A stretch of DNA of 64,000 nucleotides from Micropterix aruncella. Taxonomy: Eukaryota > Arthropoda > Insecta > Lepidoptera > Micropterigidae. The number at the start of each line of letters is the position of its first letter. Within the stretch, counting starts at the first letter, position 1. This document shows, in pieces, positions 36,119 to 53,078 of the stretch. The stretch lies in assembly GCA_944548615.1 (NCBI GenBank), contig OX155952.1, positions 37,301,582 through 37,365,581 of the forward strand, written 5' to 3'. The position numbers and the translations under genes are program-made. The notes below the pieces were generated by a model. That model had not been told where the DNA came from, did not search any database, and was given only the letters and a program-made list of their open reading frames with translations.

Positions 36119-36277
36119 GCGTATGAAGGACCTTTGCCCATCAGTAAAGAAAAATATAAGGATATTACAGATCTATGCAGAGGGGGAATCGTTCCTGAGC
36201 GCTACCATGACTTTTATTTAAACCTACCTCACACCAACGCTTCTACTCGTGAAGAAAATGATTCAGAAGACGATTAA
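36119..36277 (+). pseudogene. Displaced C-terminus of the DDE-like protein
   Basis: In another frame, AYEGPLPISKEKYKDITDL and then GIVPERYHDFY lead to an acidic end and TAA at 36275-36277. The PLPIS-x-EKY...-PE-YH-FY pattern is what I recall at the C-terminus of this protein family. A one-base shift upstream, plausibly in the AAGAAAAGG run at 36084-36092, removes it from the main frame. Either this copy is newly mutated or the assembly has an indel here. Confidence 0.65.
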
Positions 36278-37310
36278 GTTAAAACTGATTAGGTTCAATC
36301 TAATTTTATAACAGTGCTTTATTAAGGGTAATAATTATATTAAGGTAAAACTGAACCGCTAAATGCAGAAAGGGCAATTTTTGCTTTTTTAAACTTTACA
36401 GGAGAGCCAAAAAACTGATTATATCCTACAATGCTGCAAAAATTCATGAAGCTCATCATTAATTTATTTTATTGAATAATAAAACAAACACAATAAAATG
36501 ATAATTGATAATCAGTTTAAAAAAATGTGCCCTTTCTGAATTTAAAAAAAGACGTGTGTAGATGTAGCTAATAATGTTGATTACACTAATAATAAAACCA
36601 ATATTTCAATTCAAACACATGTATTTCTAAAATCAAAACATTGTTCCATCTCTACTCTCTCAATTATAATGTAGGCCAAGCAAAAATTTCTGGCTAGAAA
36701 GTTAGGTACTGGTCGGGCATGTACCGGGATAGATTTTTCAGGTCTTGCATCTTCTTTTCCTGTATGGACAACTTCTCGATGTACATTAGTGATTAGAGTA
36801 CCAGGAAGGAGCAGATGATTTCTAATGTTTATCTTTCTTCTATGTACTCTTTCATTTTCACCATACTTGGAACGTCAGAACTGAATTCAAAGTAACGATA
36901 CTTCGAAATTATGTTAAGTAAAATGAGGCTGGTCTCAAATGTAACTTACTAAGACTGTTATTTTTATTGTTATAATTTAGTTGCAGACATTCAGTGGTAC
37001 ATCCAACATAAATGATATTTCAAAGTCCAGGTAATACTGCGGGTTGTGCCATATCCGACCAAATTCAGAAATTGTAGTTCAATTAATAATGTCGGATCTG
37101 CCATTTCCTACAAAATAGTTGGATAATTTATCGGTTAACAATGTTGCATGTGCAGTTTCTCATATTTCCGATACATTTTTGATAAACTTGCATATACTAC
37201 TAGGTAAGCTAATTAATATTGTAATATGTCATACCAAATTTGGTTAAGGTACAATAGCTATTGTTCATTTTATACTATTTGAAACTTTGAACGGCCATAT
37301 CCTAAAGTAG
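36278..37310. other. Non-coding 3' part of the inverted-repeat element
   Basis: AT-rich. It holds the right-hand TGTCGGAT-type words (near 37050, 37091 and 37140) but no gene. Probable polyadenylation signals (AATAAA) occur near 36477. Confidence 0.5.
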
Positions 37311-37345
37311 CGATTTTTCACATACGACTATGTTAATTGCTACGG

Positions 37346-37348
<3 letters not shown>

Positions 37349-37399
<51 letters not shown>

Positions 37400-37417
37400 T
37401 ATATATATATATATATT
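37349..37417. repeat. (TA)n array, right of the inverted-repeat element
   Basis: TA repeat of about 69 bp with one GGT interruption. It begins at the outer edge of the right terminal repeat. Confidence 0.95.
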
Positions 37418-38094
37418 TATTATAATAACTAATGTAGTCAAATAGATATAGCGACGGCAGGGTGAGTATGTTAAGTAGACCCACGACACGAGTGAAATTT
37501 ATTATGTTAGTTTTATATACGCCATTCGTAGTTTACACAAATCTCTAGGCTTCACCCGCGACTAATTTCCTGTGATGTTTGTATTTTGCCCAAGACATAC
37601 GCCCACCACAACGTCACAGAGACTTTGATGAGGGCACCGTATACTAAACACATTTTAATTAGTAATGTGTTGTTTTATCTCTGTTTAACTTTGCTAGTAG
37701 CAATATTTGTGCTTCGTAGACCACTCTACGGCGCTGAGTTTCGGAGGCACCCAAGCTACATGTTCATAATTATTTATTCAAATTTGGTAAATATTTGTAA
37801 ATAATATTACTCTCGCGGTCTTAGAGGCTGGCCCAAATGCCATTTCGGTGTTTTTTGTTGAACCACCAATTATTTTATCGAAAACTTCATTTCAGTTGAC
37901 GAAATTTAGCAAAAGAGTGGCTATTATTCTATTTGTATTAATATAGAGATTCATATGCTAATTCTGACACTCACCGCAGCTAGTGATCAAAGTGTAATAA
38001 ATAATTTTATTAAAAAGAAAACGGATTCTTATCGCGTAGATCTAGACGATATTTCCCGACGTTTCGGCAAAAGTACATTTGCCCTAAACACTTA
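37418..38094. other. No gene recognised
   Basis: Mixed sequence with a 72-codon frame at 37586-37804 that has no motif. A 'gacgtttcggca' word near 38059 resembles the core of repeat C but extends no further. Confidence 0.4.
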
Positions 38095-38778
38095 GACAAT
38101 AAGAGTGCGGTTGTCGCTGGCACTGTAGTGCCAGCAATCTGCATTCATTTGGGTATTAGAGCGGGAAGGTCAATTTCTACCACTGCGACGCCAGCTGGCG
38201 GAGATATTTACGGCGAATATTTTTAACACGCTTTTGTTAGGTCGACCTGTATGTAACTAGGTAATGGAATCTTAGGTAACTAATTTAACCATCGTCCAAG
38301 GATCGCAGCGTCATGAAAATTGGCAGGTGTATGTAGTTAATCTGATGACAATACAATAATATGGTACTGTCGAACTGATCTGATGATGGAGTCGGAAGAT
38401 ATGAACTGGAACTTCATGATGGAACATCGTATCATAGCTGTGTTTGGACTTGTTAGAAAAGTCTTGGAATGAACTTTAACCACGATTAGGTTTCAAGATC
38501 TGATGATGAAGCCGGAAGATAGGCACTGGCATTCCATGATGGAATATCTTATCATAGCCGTGTTTTGACTTGTTAGAAAGGTCTTGTAATGAACTTTGAC
38601 CACGATTAAGTTTCAAGATCTGATGATGAAGCCGGAAGACAGGAACTGGCATTCCATGATGGAATATCGTATCATAGTCCTGTTTGCATTTATAAAAGTG
38701 TGTTTTTAGTGTTTTTTTTACTACTAATTTATTACAGTGACAGCACGCAGCGTTTGTAATAGTCGCACTCTTATTGTC
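38095..38778. mobile_element. Small non-autonomous inverted-repeat element (candidate MITE)
   Basis: GACAATAAGAGTGCG at 38095-38109 is exactly inverted at 38764-38778. The 684-bp body contains a palindrome, GCTGGCACTGTAGTGCCAGC, next to the left end and a 120-bp tandem repeat. No coding sequence. A target duplication was not evident, so the true ends may extend differently. Confidence 0.55.
38377..38690. repeat. 120-bp tandem repeat, about 2.6 copies
   Basis: Units begin at 38377, 38497 and 38617 (GATCTGATGATG). Each holds GGAAGAT/C-AGG, a TTCATGATGGAA block and TATCATAG. It lies within the inverted-repeat element and is non-coding. Confidence 0.85.
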
Positions 38779-38789
38779 TCTGTTAAGAG

Positions 38790-39262
38790 GCAGCTAACGG
38801 TTCCGTGCAGCTTGGGTCGGCTGAACTCACGCTTCAAATCCCATCCGGTAGCCTCCTCGAATGAGGGACCAACCTCGAAAGGACGTCTATGTCGTGGATA
38901 GGTGGTGGGATCGGATTATCTGGAGAAGATTTCGGGCGCTTCTGGCGGTTTGCCGATCGTGCTGCGTCAGCCAATCGACTGTGCATTCCGGCGAAAAACC
39001 GAAGGGCGGTCTGGAAATAGTCTTATACGTTTCCTAAGCAGCGGGGGTGGTTGTTGACCTGATGTCAGCTACTCTTGTGAAACCGATCCCGAGTGAAAGA
39101 CGGGGAAAGGACGCTACGGTCCGCGATAAATTCCAACTGAATTACTTCTAACATTAGGTGAAGACCGCGCAAGCAACTTCGAATCTGTTACTAGGCTGGA
39201 GGACGGAGAAATCCGGCTAAATCTGATAATGAGAGTCTAAGTCACTGCGTTCACCCCAATGT
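38790..39262 (-). repeat. Repeat A, inverted and diverged copy
   Basis: The reverse complement matches A blocks in order, including 'gtcagccaatcgactgtgca', 'tttcctaagcagcgggggtgg', 'gggaaaggacgctacggtcc' and 'cgcgcaagcaacttcgaa'. Many substitutions mark it as older than the tandem pair at 21555. Confidence 0.7.
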
Positions 39263-39508
39263 TGAAAGAATGATCTAATATCGTTATAACCTCCTGGGAT
39301 GGCAGGTTTTCCTATAGTAGATATCAACTCCAAAGTGTCCCTTTTAGAATGAGAAATGTAACTTTTATGAAACAAAGGGAAAACATTCGTCTAATTCCAC
39401 GCGGTGAGAATCCGACTTCTTTCGTAACAATTGAATGTCAAATAATCGCGAAGGTTTTAGAGTATCATAATAGGGCTATAAAATACCACATTTGTAGCAG
39501 AATGAAAA

Positions 39509-39841
39509 TCTATATATTTAAAATGAATGTTTGTCTGTATGTCCGCTATGGATTACTAAACCGCTCGACCAATTTTGATGAAATTTTTAGGGACACTTTA
39601 GATTAGTTTGGAAGTGGTTGGTGTGAAGTTTGGTGCCGATCGCACCAAAGAAAAATATTTAGGGCCCCCAATGCAAACAAAAATTCTTCTTTTTTCAAAG
39701 CGGCAAATTTGAATTTCGAATGCGACCGCGAAGACAGGAGAGAGTTCTTCTTTTTTTAATAGTCGAATGAATTTTAAAGCGGTTAATTTGAATTTCGAAT
39801 GAGACCGATTTGGTGTAGCAACGCGCGAAGGGTACTGCTAG
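39509..39841 (+). mobile_element. Non-autonomous Helitron-like element
   Basis: Starts TCTATATATTTAAAATGAAT, the usual 5' style of short arthropod Helitrons, followed by GTTTGTCTGTATGTCCGCTA and the 'ccgctcgaccaattttgatg' block. It ends GGGTACTGCTAG. The 5' TC follows an A and the 3' CTAG precedes a T, matching the A|T insertion rule. An internal direct repeat ('aatttgaatttcgaatg') lies near 39704 and 39785. The hairpin expected before the 3' end is weak. No Rep/helicase gene. Confidence 0.65.
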
Positions 39842-46130
<6,289 letters not shown>

Positions 46131-46689
46131 ATCCCGGAAAACGTTGAAAAAATCAGGGGAAAATTTATGAAAACTGCAGAATCACTCTTGCGGAACTTTT
46201 AGGGGCCACAGGTGTTTCTTTGAGTGACTATTTTGAAGGATGAGACGCGTTGGAGCAAAGTTTGTTCCAAGAGTGCCCCACAAAGCTTACTGTTTTTCGA
46301 TATTTGGCTTCTCCAAAATGTTTTATCTTTCCCCATACACCCTAAACGCCTGTCCTGGTTCTCTCCGACTTCTTTCTGTTCCAGAGAATGAAAAGAGACT
46401 TCATCAAGAAGAAATAAGGAGATGTGAAAGAGATGAAAGCAATTTCGCAGGTGGCATTAAATGAGTCTCAACCGGGAAGTTTTGATGCGACAATAAATGA
46501 GATCTTAATCGGGCAATTCCAGATATGTTTTGAAACAGAGATTGGATAAGTGTGTTGTTTTAAATGGAGAGTACTTTGAAGGAGACGAACATTGTTTTAT
46601 TACTATTGTAATAAAATTTGCTATAAAAAACTTGTTACTTTTGGTTACCCTCTCGTATGAATCTAAGAATCTAGTTAATCGGAACCAAA
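46131..46689. other. Unassigned, possible transposase scraps
   Basis: A frame at 46530 begins LDKCVVLNGEYFEGDE, which resembles the C-terminal end of mariner-type transposases, but the block is too short to call. No terminal repeats were found. Confidence 0.3.
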
Positions 46690-46972
46690 GAAAAGGCAAG
46701 TTCGACCTTTTGCAACATATGTGCAAACATGAATTGCAAGAAGCTTTTGCCAATATTAGTATAGCCTTAAAAATATACTGCACATTACCGCAGTTTCAGA
46801 CGAAATTACAGCAAATTAACATTAATTAAAAACCACCTGCGTTCACCAGTGAATTAGGAACGTCTATCTCGCCTTGCGATCCTAGCCATCGAAAATAAAA
46901 CTGCCTATGAGATGAACTTTAATGAGTTTATAGATTATTTCACAGAAAGGAAATATCGACATTTAAATATGT
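46690..46972 (+). pseudogene. hAT transposase C-terminal (dimerisation) relic
   Basis: ELQEAFANISIALKIYCTLP, then after a frameshift SKLTLIKNHLRS, then after an in-frame TAG ERLSRLAILAIENKTAYEM and a final FTERKYRHLNM before TAG at 46970-46972. The series matches the hAT C-terminal dimerisation domain of ZMYM1-like transposases. It is a different lineage from the hAT element at 49963, since the aligned residues differ widely. Only the last 90 or so residues survive. Confidence 0.72.
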
Positions 46973-47094
46973 AGCAAGGTAAGCATAATTTAATGAGAAT
47001 TAAAGATCGAAGGTGTATGTACAGTCTGCCTTGTGCGTTGTCTACACTGGTTTTATCCATTCTATGGAGGGGTAACGGGGTCGGTGCCCGCTAA

Positions 47095-47160
47095 TTTTGA
47101 AAATCCGCCGTGCTCACAACGTTCACCGTATCTTGTGTCATGTACATGCTCTCGGCCAAA
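47095..47160. repeat. Repeat C, part left of the LINE insertion
   Basis: Matches 25244-25290 (GTATCTTGTGT-x-A and GCTCTCG words). It ends in CTCTCGGCCAAA at 47149-47160, the target duplication of the adjoining LINE, and continues at 47778. Confidence 0.7.
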
Positions 47161-47777
47161 TTAGTAGTAGTAGTAGATTGAGTGGGGCGCTTGTTTCCAG
47201 CCCTTGATGTCACCTAGATCTGTAAGGTCTTTTGTAACTACCCACTGTGTGGTTAGGTCAATGGTCAGCTAGTAGCCCGGTACTTCTTACCAGTCCAAGT
47301 AGGTCACTGACCTTCAAGTTGGGCAGATCGCTGGGTTCGAGAAAGGCTCGTCCCAGTAAACTGTGTCTTTTGGCGGCGAGCCCTGGACAGCGGCCAACAA
47401 TGTGTATGCTGTCTTCAGGTTCCTCGCCACATATTCGGCAATCCTTGCTCTCAGTCAAGCCAAGGTTGAATAGATGAGCTCTAAGGGTCGTGTGTCCGGT
47501 GAGGAGACCGATAGTGGTTCTAAGGTTCTTCTTGCTTATGTCAAGTAGGGCCTTTGTTTTCTTCTGTAGTGGTTGCTCCATCATGGCTTTTGCCTGGCGA
47601 CATCCCTGACTCTGTTTCCAGGAAGCCCGATGTTCCTGCTCCAAGCAGTCCCTGATGATTTTCTTACCTGTAGCGAAGGGGACCCCTACAGCTGGCTCCA
47701 CTGGGCAATCCAGTGTGCCCAGTTTTGCCAGTCTGTCGGCCTCTTCGTTTCCGGGTATGCCTTGGTGACCCGGTATC
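47161..47777 (-). mobile_element. 5'-truncated LINE with RNase H domain and 12-bp target duplication
   Basis: CTCTCGGCCAAA occurs at 47149-47160 and again at 47778-47789, flanking a minus-strand LINE tail. The 3' end carries a short (CTA)n tail (plus strand TTAGTAGTAGTAGTAG at about 47160). The insertion split a repeat C copy, whose halves line up with 25244-25345. Length is only 617 bp, so it is strongly truncated at its 5' end. Confidence 0.88.
47258..47777 (-). pseudogene. LINE RNase H and C-terminal zinc-knuckle region
   Basis: Read on the minus strand: IPGHQGIPGNEEADRLAKLG is the last conserved box of RNase H domains found in I, R1, LOA and some jockey-group LINEs (His, Asn-Glu, Asp pattern). 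Further on, LTGHTTLRAHLFNLGL and CRICGEEPEDSIHIVGRCP (C-x2-C-x7-H-x4-C) form the usual C-terminal box. The stop is at 47258. The frame extends upstream past 47777 only because flanking repeat C happens to be open; that part is not LINE coding. The catalytic first half of RNase H and all of the reverse transcriptase are absent through truncation. Confidence 0.82.
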
Positions 47778-47835
47778 CTCTCGGCCAAAAGCGTTGACAA
47801 CATATTAAGAGAGGATTCCACGTAGTAGCGTTTAG
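47778..47835. repeat. Repeat C, part right of the LINE insertion
   Basis: Starts with the second CTCTCGGCCAAA and continues 'gttgacaacat-attaagag' and 'ttccacgtagta', matching 25295-25345. Confidence 0.7.
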
Positions 47836-48959
47836 AACCGTCGTATCTATTTAAAGTTCAACATTCATCTTAGTTCAATTGCATCAAAACTTGAAGGCTT
47901 GTATCAATAGATCGAAGAGTTCAGTAATATGCGGCTCTCTGACTTTCTTCGTTGTCACGAGTAGATAAACCTGGTGTATCCTGTAAACCTATGCCAGGAA
48001 CAAGAAAAATAGTACCTTGAAACACCGCTTCTTCCTGGTCTACGTTCAATGCTGTTCTGATGGGTAGCTACCTTCAGGCGCTAGCGTAAGTCCCGAAGAT
48101 GCTTTCTCGAAATGCAAGAGTTTTTAATATTATTTTTAATCTGTCGTGAATAGAGCGAGCAATCACGCTGTGTTGCGTATGAACTGTTTTTATTACCGCA
48201 TATATTATTCAAGCGGTAAAATGTAATGTAGACACCCACTTAATAAATGGGAGAAAATATAATGCAACTGATAGAATTGGGAAGAGATAGGTTTACAGAA
48301 TATACCAATCGTGCCCAATCTTGACAACTAAAAATGCCAGAGATCCGTATGTTACTGTAGTATTAGATCCATTGATACAAGCATTCAAGTTTTGATGTAT
48401 ACAATTTCACAAAACTGGCATCAGAACCGCTACTGTCGTTTACTGGTTGTAAAACGCTGAGGACAGAATAAATAAGCGAATAATGCATTAAACGGCTGAA
48501 ACAGGCTTCGTATCACGATTCGATTGAGAGTTACTGCCGGCCGGCAAAGTGTAACGGCGGGTTGCCGGCATATTGTCTCACGTCCTGCGTGGAAAAGACG
48601 CGAAAGCATCGCAAGTCACGGAAATTGGCGTTGTTACTCCCCCCCCCCCCCTTCCACCCATCCCTTACTCCTGCAATCAGGACGGACGCAAGTACGCAAA
48701 CGACGTACCACCTAACTCCCCACCTCACCTCCTAGAAAGCCGACCTCCTGTAGTTTATCGTTATTATTTCACGTGCCAGTAAATATAACGAACAATTCCT
48801 ATTTCCTTTCGCTCTGCTCGCATTCGGCTCCGGGCTACCACACGATGCTAACCCTCGAATGGTTGAAATGTCTTTAACGAAATTTTTTACTCACAAGAAT
48901 ATTACCTTCTAGTGGAACCGACCTTATCGTCTTGTGTCAACATATTCAGTTGGGCTTAC
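47836..48959. other. No gene recognised
   Basis: A 14-base C run lies at about 48638-48651 within a GC-richer patch (48530-48740). Overlapping short frames on both strands there have no motif. Confidence 0.4.
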
Positions 48960-49640
48960 TGTTGCATCACACGATTAACACTCAGACGGTAACCCATTCT
49001 TGTATTGGCCGCGATCAACATTAGGGCGGTGTTAAATACAGCAAGCGAAACCATCACCCTAGACTGTTTTAACGATATATGATCGTTCTTTCAGCCGTGG
49101 GATGACCTTAGAGATTTATAGACGTATACAGTCTACTATCAAGCTCCGCCAGCTACCCTGTCTGAGTATAACGCCTTACGCGAGATACTGAGAAGCACCC
49201 AGCGGGCTGCCTGACCCATGGCTACTAGTTATGGCCGGATTTCTCCGTCATCCTGACTGTTTACAAGTTTGAGGTGCCTTTCTCAGTTCTCTACCAACCG
49301 AACCGAACCGAGGCATCCTTTGCCCGACTGTCACTCGGGATCGGGTAGCCGATCGTTCATATCAAGATCGACTCTCATTAGGTTAACAGCCACCCCAGTT
49401 CTATAGGAAACAAAGTCGTTTCCAGACTCCCCCGGTTATCACTCGGAATGCAAAGTCGATTGGCCGACGCCGCAAGATGCTCAAACGGTTCAGGTGCACC
49501 CGAAGAACGACTCCCAGAGGAAGCTGACCCACCGTACTCAGAGTTCTACCCAGGCTCGAACTTCTACTTGGAGGCTACCGGATGGGTGTCGAGCCGTGAC
49601 TGGCCGACCCAAGAACGAAATTAATCATAATGGCCCTGGG
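48960..49640 (+). repeat. Repeat A, forward, diverged copy
   Basis: A blocks in forward order: 'agcgaaaccatcaccctaga' near 49043, 'gagtataacgccttacgcgag' near 49163, 'ccaccccagttctataggaaacaa' near 49390 and 'aggctaccggatgggtgtcgagccgtga' near 49572. It is substantially diverged. The hAT element lies some 320 bp downstream. Confidence 0.7.
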
Positions 49641-49954
49641 ATCAACACTGGGAACGAATTTTTTACTTGGTTTTGGATATTATCCTTTATGATAATGACC
49701 AAACTTAATATTTAAGGGTAATTATCTTACAGGCGACCGGCTTTTATAACATCACATGGCAGTACTCAGACTGTCACACGTTTAAGTACTGACCACGCCC
49801 GACACTACTTAACTTCAGTAATCTGACCGAAACCAGTGTTTCAACGCGGCTACGGATAGCAAAAAATGTAAAACAAGGCTTCTGACTTTGACGCTAAGGT
49901 ACTCACGAATTCTGTGTAAGCCCCTGAGTTGAGCGATACCACACCTAACTAAAC
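49641..49954. other. No feature recognised
   Basis: Mixed sequence between repeat A and the hAT element's target duplication. Confidence 0.4.
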
Positions 49955-49962
49955 CTCAAAGC

Positions 49963-52900
49963 CAGTGGCGTGCCCGGGGTTGGTGAATGGGGCAAGCCCG
50001 ACATACCTTTTTGTGTTTTTTTATAGTAACAAAAAGTAGTACCTCTTTCCTCTTCAATCTTCAATTTGAAATTTACTGCTTGTGTCGTAGATTCAATAAA
50101 GCACACTGAAGGCATACTACTGCTAGACAGAATTTAACATACACTTATCAGCAGTCGAATACCTCCGGTGGCTTTAAGAAAAACCGTTTTATTTGCTTGA
50201 GCGAGTGACATCGAGTTAAGAAGTTGACCCTTGCTTGTATGAGCTGTAAGACTTTTTTATAAAAAAAGGGAACAAAAAGTAATTAGGTGCTAGGTACATA
50301 GCTTTAACTAGCTTATTTATATTCTAAATCGAAGCGTCTATCTTTTTTCAAAAATGAGTTTATTACGTCTGAGTAAAATGATGGCGAACGCTTTAATTCT
50401 ATTAACAACTGTTTTTCAATAGCAACCATTGATAACTCAGATAGACGTTCCTGACCCTGTGCATTTCTTAGGTAAGTATGAATACGTTTAAGAGATGAGA
50501 ATGCACGTTCCGCGGAAGCACTTGTAGCAGGAATAGTTACGACAAGATACGCTAACTTCAACAATTGGGGAAAGGCGTCTTCGAGGCTATTCTGACTAAT
50601 GAAAACAATTAGTTCAAAAACATTGCAATCTTTCAATTCAGGAGAGGAGTACAAACAAATCAATTGGTTCTTTAAAACTTGTTTGTCAAAATGGTTTGCA
50701 TAAATATCAAATAATGAATCTAATGCCTCTGTAGGAAAATCTAAACGGTATTTCTCGTATAGTTTGTTGTTGAAGAGTTGGAAAAATTTCAATTTGAAAA
50801 TTTCCGAATATCGATCCTCAATCTCGCAGAATATGTTGTCAATTACCTGGACAAAAAGTCGCTTATATTCAGTATAAGCACAGCGTACGTTACGTCTCAA
50901 ACGAGGAGCTGAGTTATTTTGCAGAATGTTTTCATAAAGGAGATCAAATTCTGATTGAAATTCAACACGTAACCAAGTCTGAAATTCCTTTATTTTATTG
51001 CTACAATAACCTACATCGACTTGTGATTTTTGAAGGATATTGTACAAGCTATCAGTTTTTTCAAAAATTCGGTGGAAAACAAGGAGAAAAAAATTTAAAT
51101 GGAATGATCGCAACGAGTTTTCAAAATTCTCCGCTGCTAAAACCGTATCCCCGTCCCAGTCCTGAGGGTTGTCACATATGTCAGAAAACAATGTAATAAG
51201 ATTATTTTTTTGCACAAAAACTGTGTTTACAGTTCGCGAGATATACGCCCAACGCGTAGCGGGGGCAAGAGGTAATTTTTTCCTACAATGAGTATCGTAA
51301 AAGGCAGATCGTTTTGTACTGTGGCTAAAAAAATTACACAAAGACTGTAGTGTTGAAAAAAACGAACTGATTTCTCCAATTCTGTTGCATGATTTAGACA
51401 ACACCAGGGCTAAACTGTGTGCATTGCACCAAATGTAAATTGCTTGTGGACAAACATCTTTTATTTTTGATTGCACTCCGTTTCTAACACCCGACATAAC
51501 ACTAGCGCCATCATAGCTCTGTGCTACTAATTTTGCGGTACACTCCTGTTTATTTAGCAATTCTAAAATAATATTACACAGTGTGTCTGCTATACGACTT
51601 TCAGATACATTAACGAACCCCAAAAAACGGTCATGAATGTCGTTTCCAAAATAATATCGAAGAATCAGGCATAATTGTTCTTTGTGACTGATATCGGGAG
51701 TTTCGTCAATAATAATTGAAACAAATTTTGTTGTTTTGATTTCAAATTCAATGCGAGTTTTCATAACAACCGCTACGGAATGAATAATATCATTTTGAAT
51801 TTTATTAGACAAATAACTCGGTCCTCGCTTATCAGACTGTTGAAGCTGCATGTGTTTTTCTAAAACGATATCGTATTTCGAAAGAAGTGATACGAGTTCT
51901 AAAAAATTTCCCTTATTCAACGAAGTTTTGGACTCATCGTGACCTCTGAATGGAAGTTCTTGTTGAGCTAAATGACAAACAATATCCACTAATCTCTGAA
52001 AAACACTACGATTTTGATCAACGCGAATATTGTGCTTCAAAATTTCATCATTTAACTGCCGAGATAAAGATGTCTCAATTCGTTGTTTACCAAAATTACT
52101 AAACGAAATAACCGCATTCATGTGTTTTTGCGAATTCATGTGTCTTTTTATCGCGCCGGCTAAATTATTTAGATCATCATAACCGGACGAATTCCAAACA
52201 TTTAAGTCGTTTGAAAAAAAAATACAACAGTAACAAAACAATTTATTGACATGTGAGCATCCAACTACCCAGTGAGTTTTGTACACTGATCTATTAAATT
52301 GTCTTTTATGCGATTTACTTGTCTGAGAAATACACAAATCGGGTGTAGGTTTAGGTCCAGAAATTAGTAACTTCTTTTGCTAAAAACTCAAAGATTTTAC
52401 TTTGTCTTCGCCGATTAAAAGTCGTACACATAACTCACCACAAGGGACAATTTCCTCCATTGTTTATCAGGCACTAAAAACCACAAATGAATTGAAATTC
52501 CACAATAAAAAATACCGTGATGTCAGTCGCACAAACCTACACTAACTACAGTCAAGTGAAGTTCGCGCTCATCGTCTCACATTGCGACATTTGACACGTT
52601 CGCTGTCACCTTCATGGGCAAGCACGGCTTTGGTTTCCATAGTAAAATCCTCTATATACTTATAATTGTTTTGCGTAATTTGCCACTGGTTAGAGCGAGA
52701 GGTACACTGATTTTGAAAGCCACATTGAAAGCCCACATGTGCGAGCGAGCGAGAGGACACGTCGGTACACAGCTGCAATCGCACGCTGCTTTATCGACGC
52801 GCGGCCATAACGAATTTTGTCGCGTGGAGCGAGCTCCGTCCGCTAGATAGCACTCGTTAGATAGCAAATTAATTTATTTAATTGTTTTTTTTTACGAATT

Positions 52901-52980
52901 GTGTTATTAATTTATTTAATTGTTAATTACGAAGAATAGGCAAGCCCGGCTTTTCGGCTTATATGAAGAGACCGCCACTG
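49963..52980 (-). mobile_element. hAT-family DNA transposon, structurally complete
   Basis: 3,018 bp with an exact 8-bp target duplication, CTCAAAGC, at 49955-49962 and 52981-52988. The 8-bp duplication is the hallmark of hAT elements. Terminal inverted repeats begin CAGTGGCG at 49963 and end CGCCACTG at 52980. GGCAAGCCCG words lie just inside both ends (49992 and 52939). A single transposase gene fills most of the element. Ends and duplication are undamaged, so insertion was fairly recent. Confidence 0.95.
50313..52460 (-). pseudogene. hAT transposase (ZMYM1/DUF4371-like), one premature stop
   Basis: Cut-and-paste transposase. From the Met codon at 52458-52460 the frame runs 26 codons to an in-frame TAG (52380-52382) and then stays open to the stop at 50313. 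The ORF from Met at 52335 has 674 residues; numbering follows it. A TTF/BED-type zinc finger lies near the start (C27, C35, C37/C38, H66, H72). DUF4371-like region 120-320, with catalytic Asp211 in FVSIIIDETPD and Asp276 in AQSYDGAS, then the CNAHSLAL motif at 304-311. An insertion region is followed by the C-terminal dimerisation domain with SASAERAFSSLKRI, catalytic Glu610. All three catalytic residues are present. The single stop removes only a short N-terminal extension ahead of the zinc finger if translation starts downstream, so residual activity cannot be excluded. Confidence 0.9.
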
Positions 52981-53078
52981 CTCAAAGCACATAATGCATT
53001 CCAGTTCATTGATAGCATTTAGTTCTAACCGCCTTGCATATAATCATAAGACAACACCATGTCGAATTACACGAATTG

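Noticed and set aside
46530..46620. Mariner transposase C-terminus (LDKCVVLNGEYFEGDE)
   Set aside because: The match is about 16 residues with no upstream transposase and no terminal repeats; too short to call.
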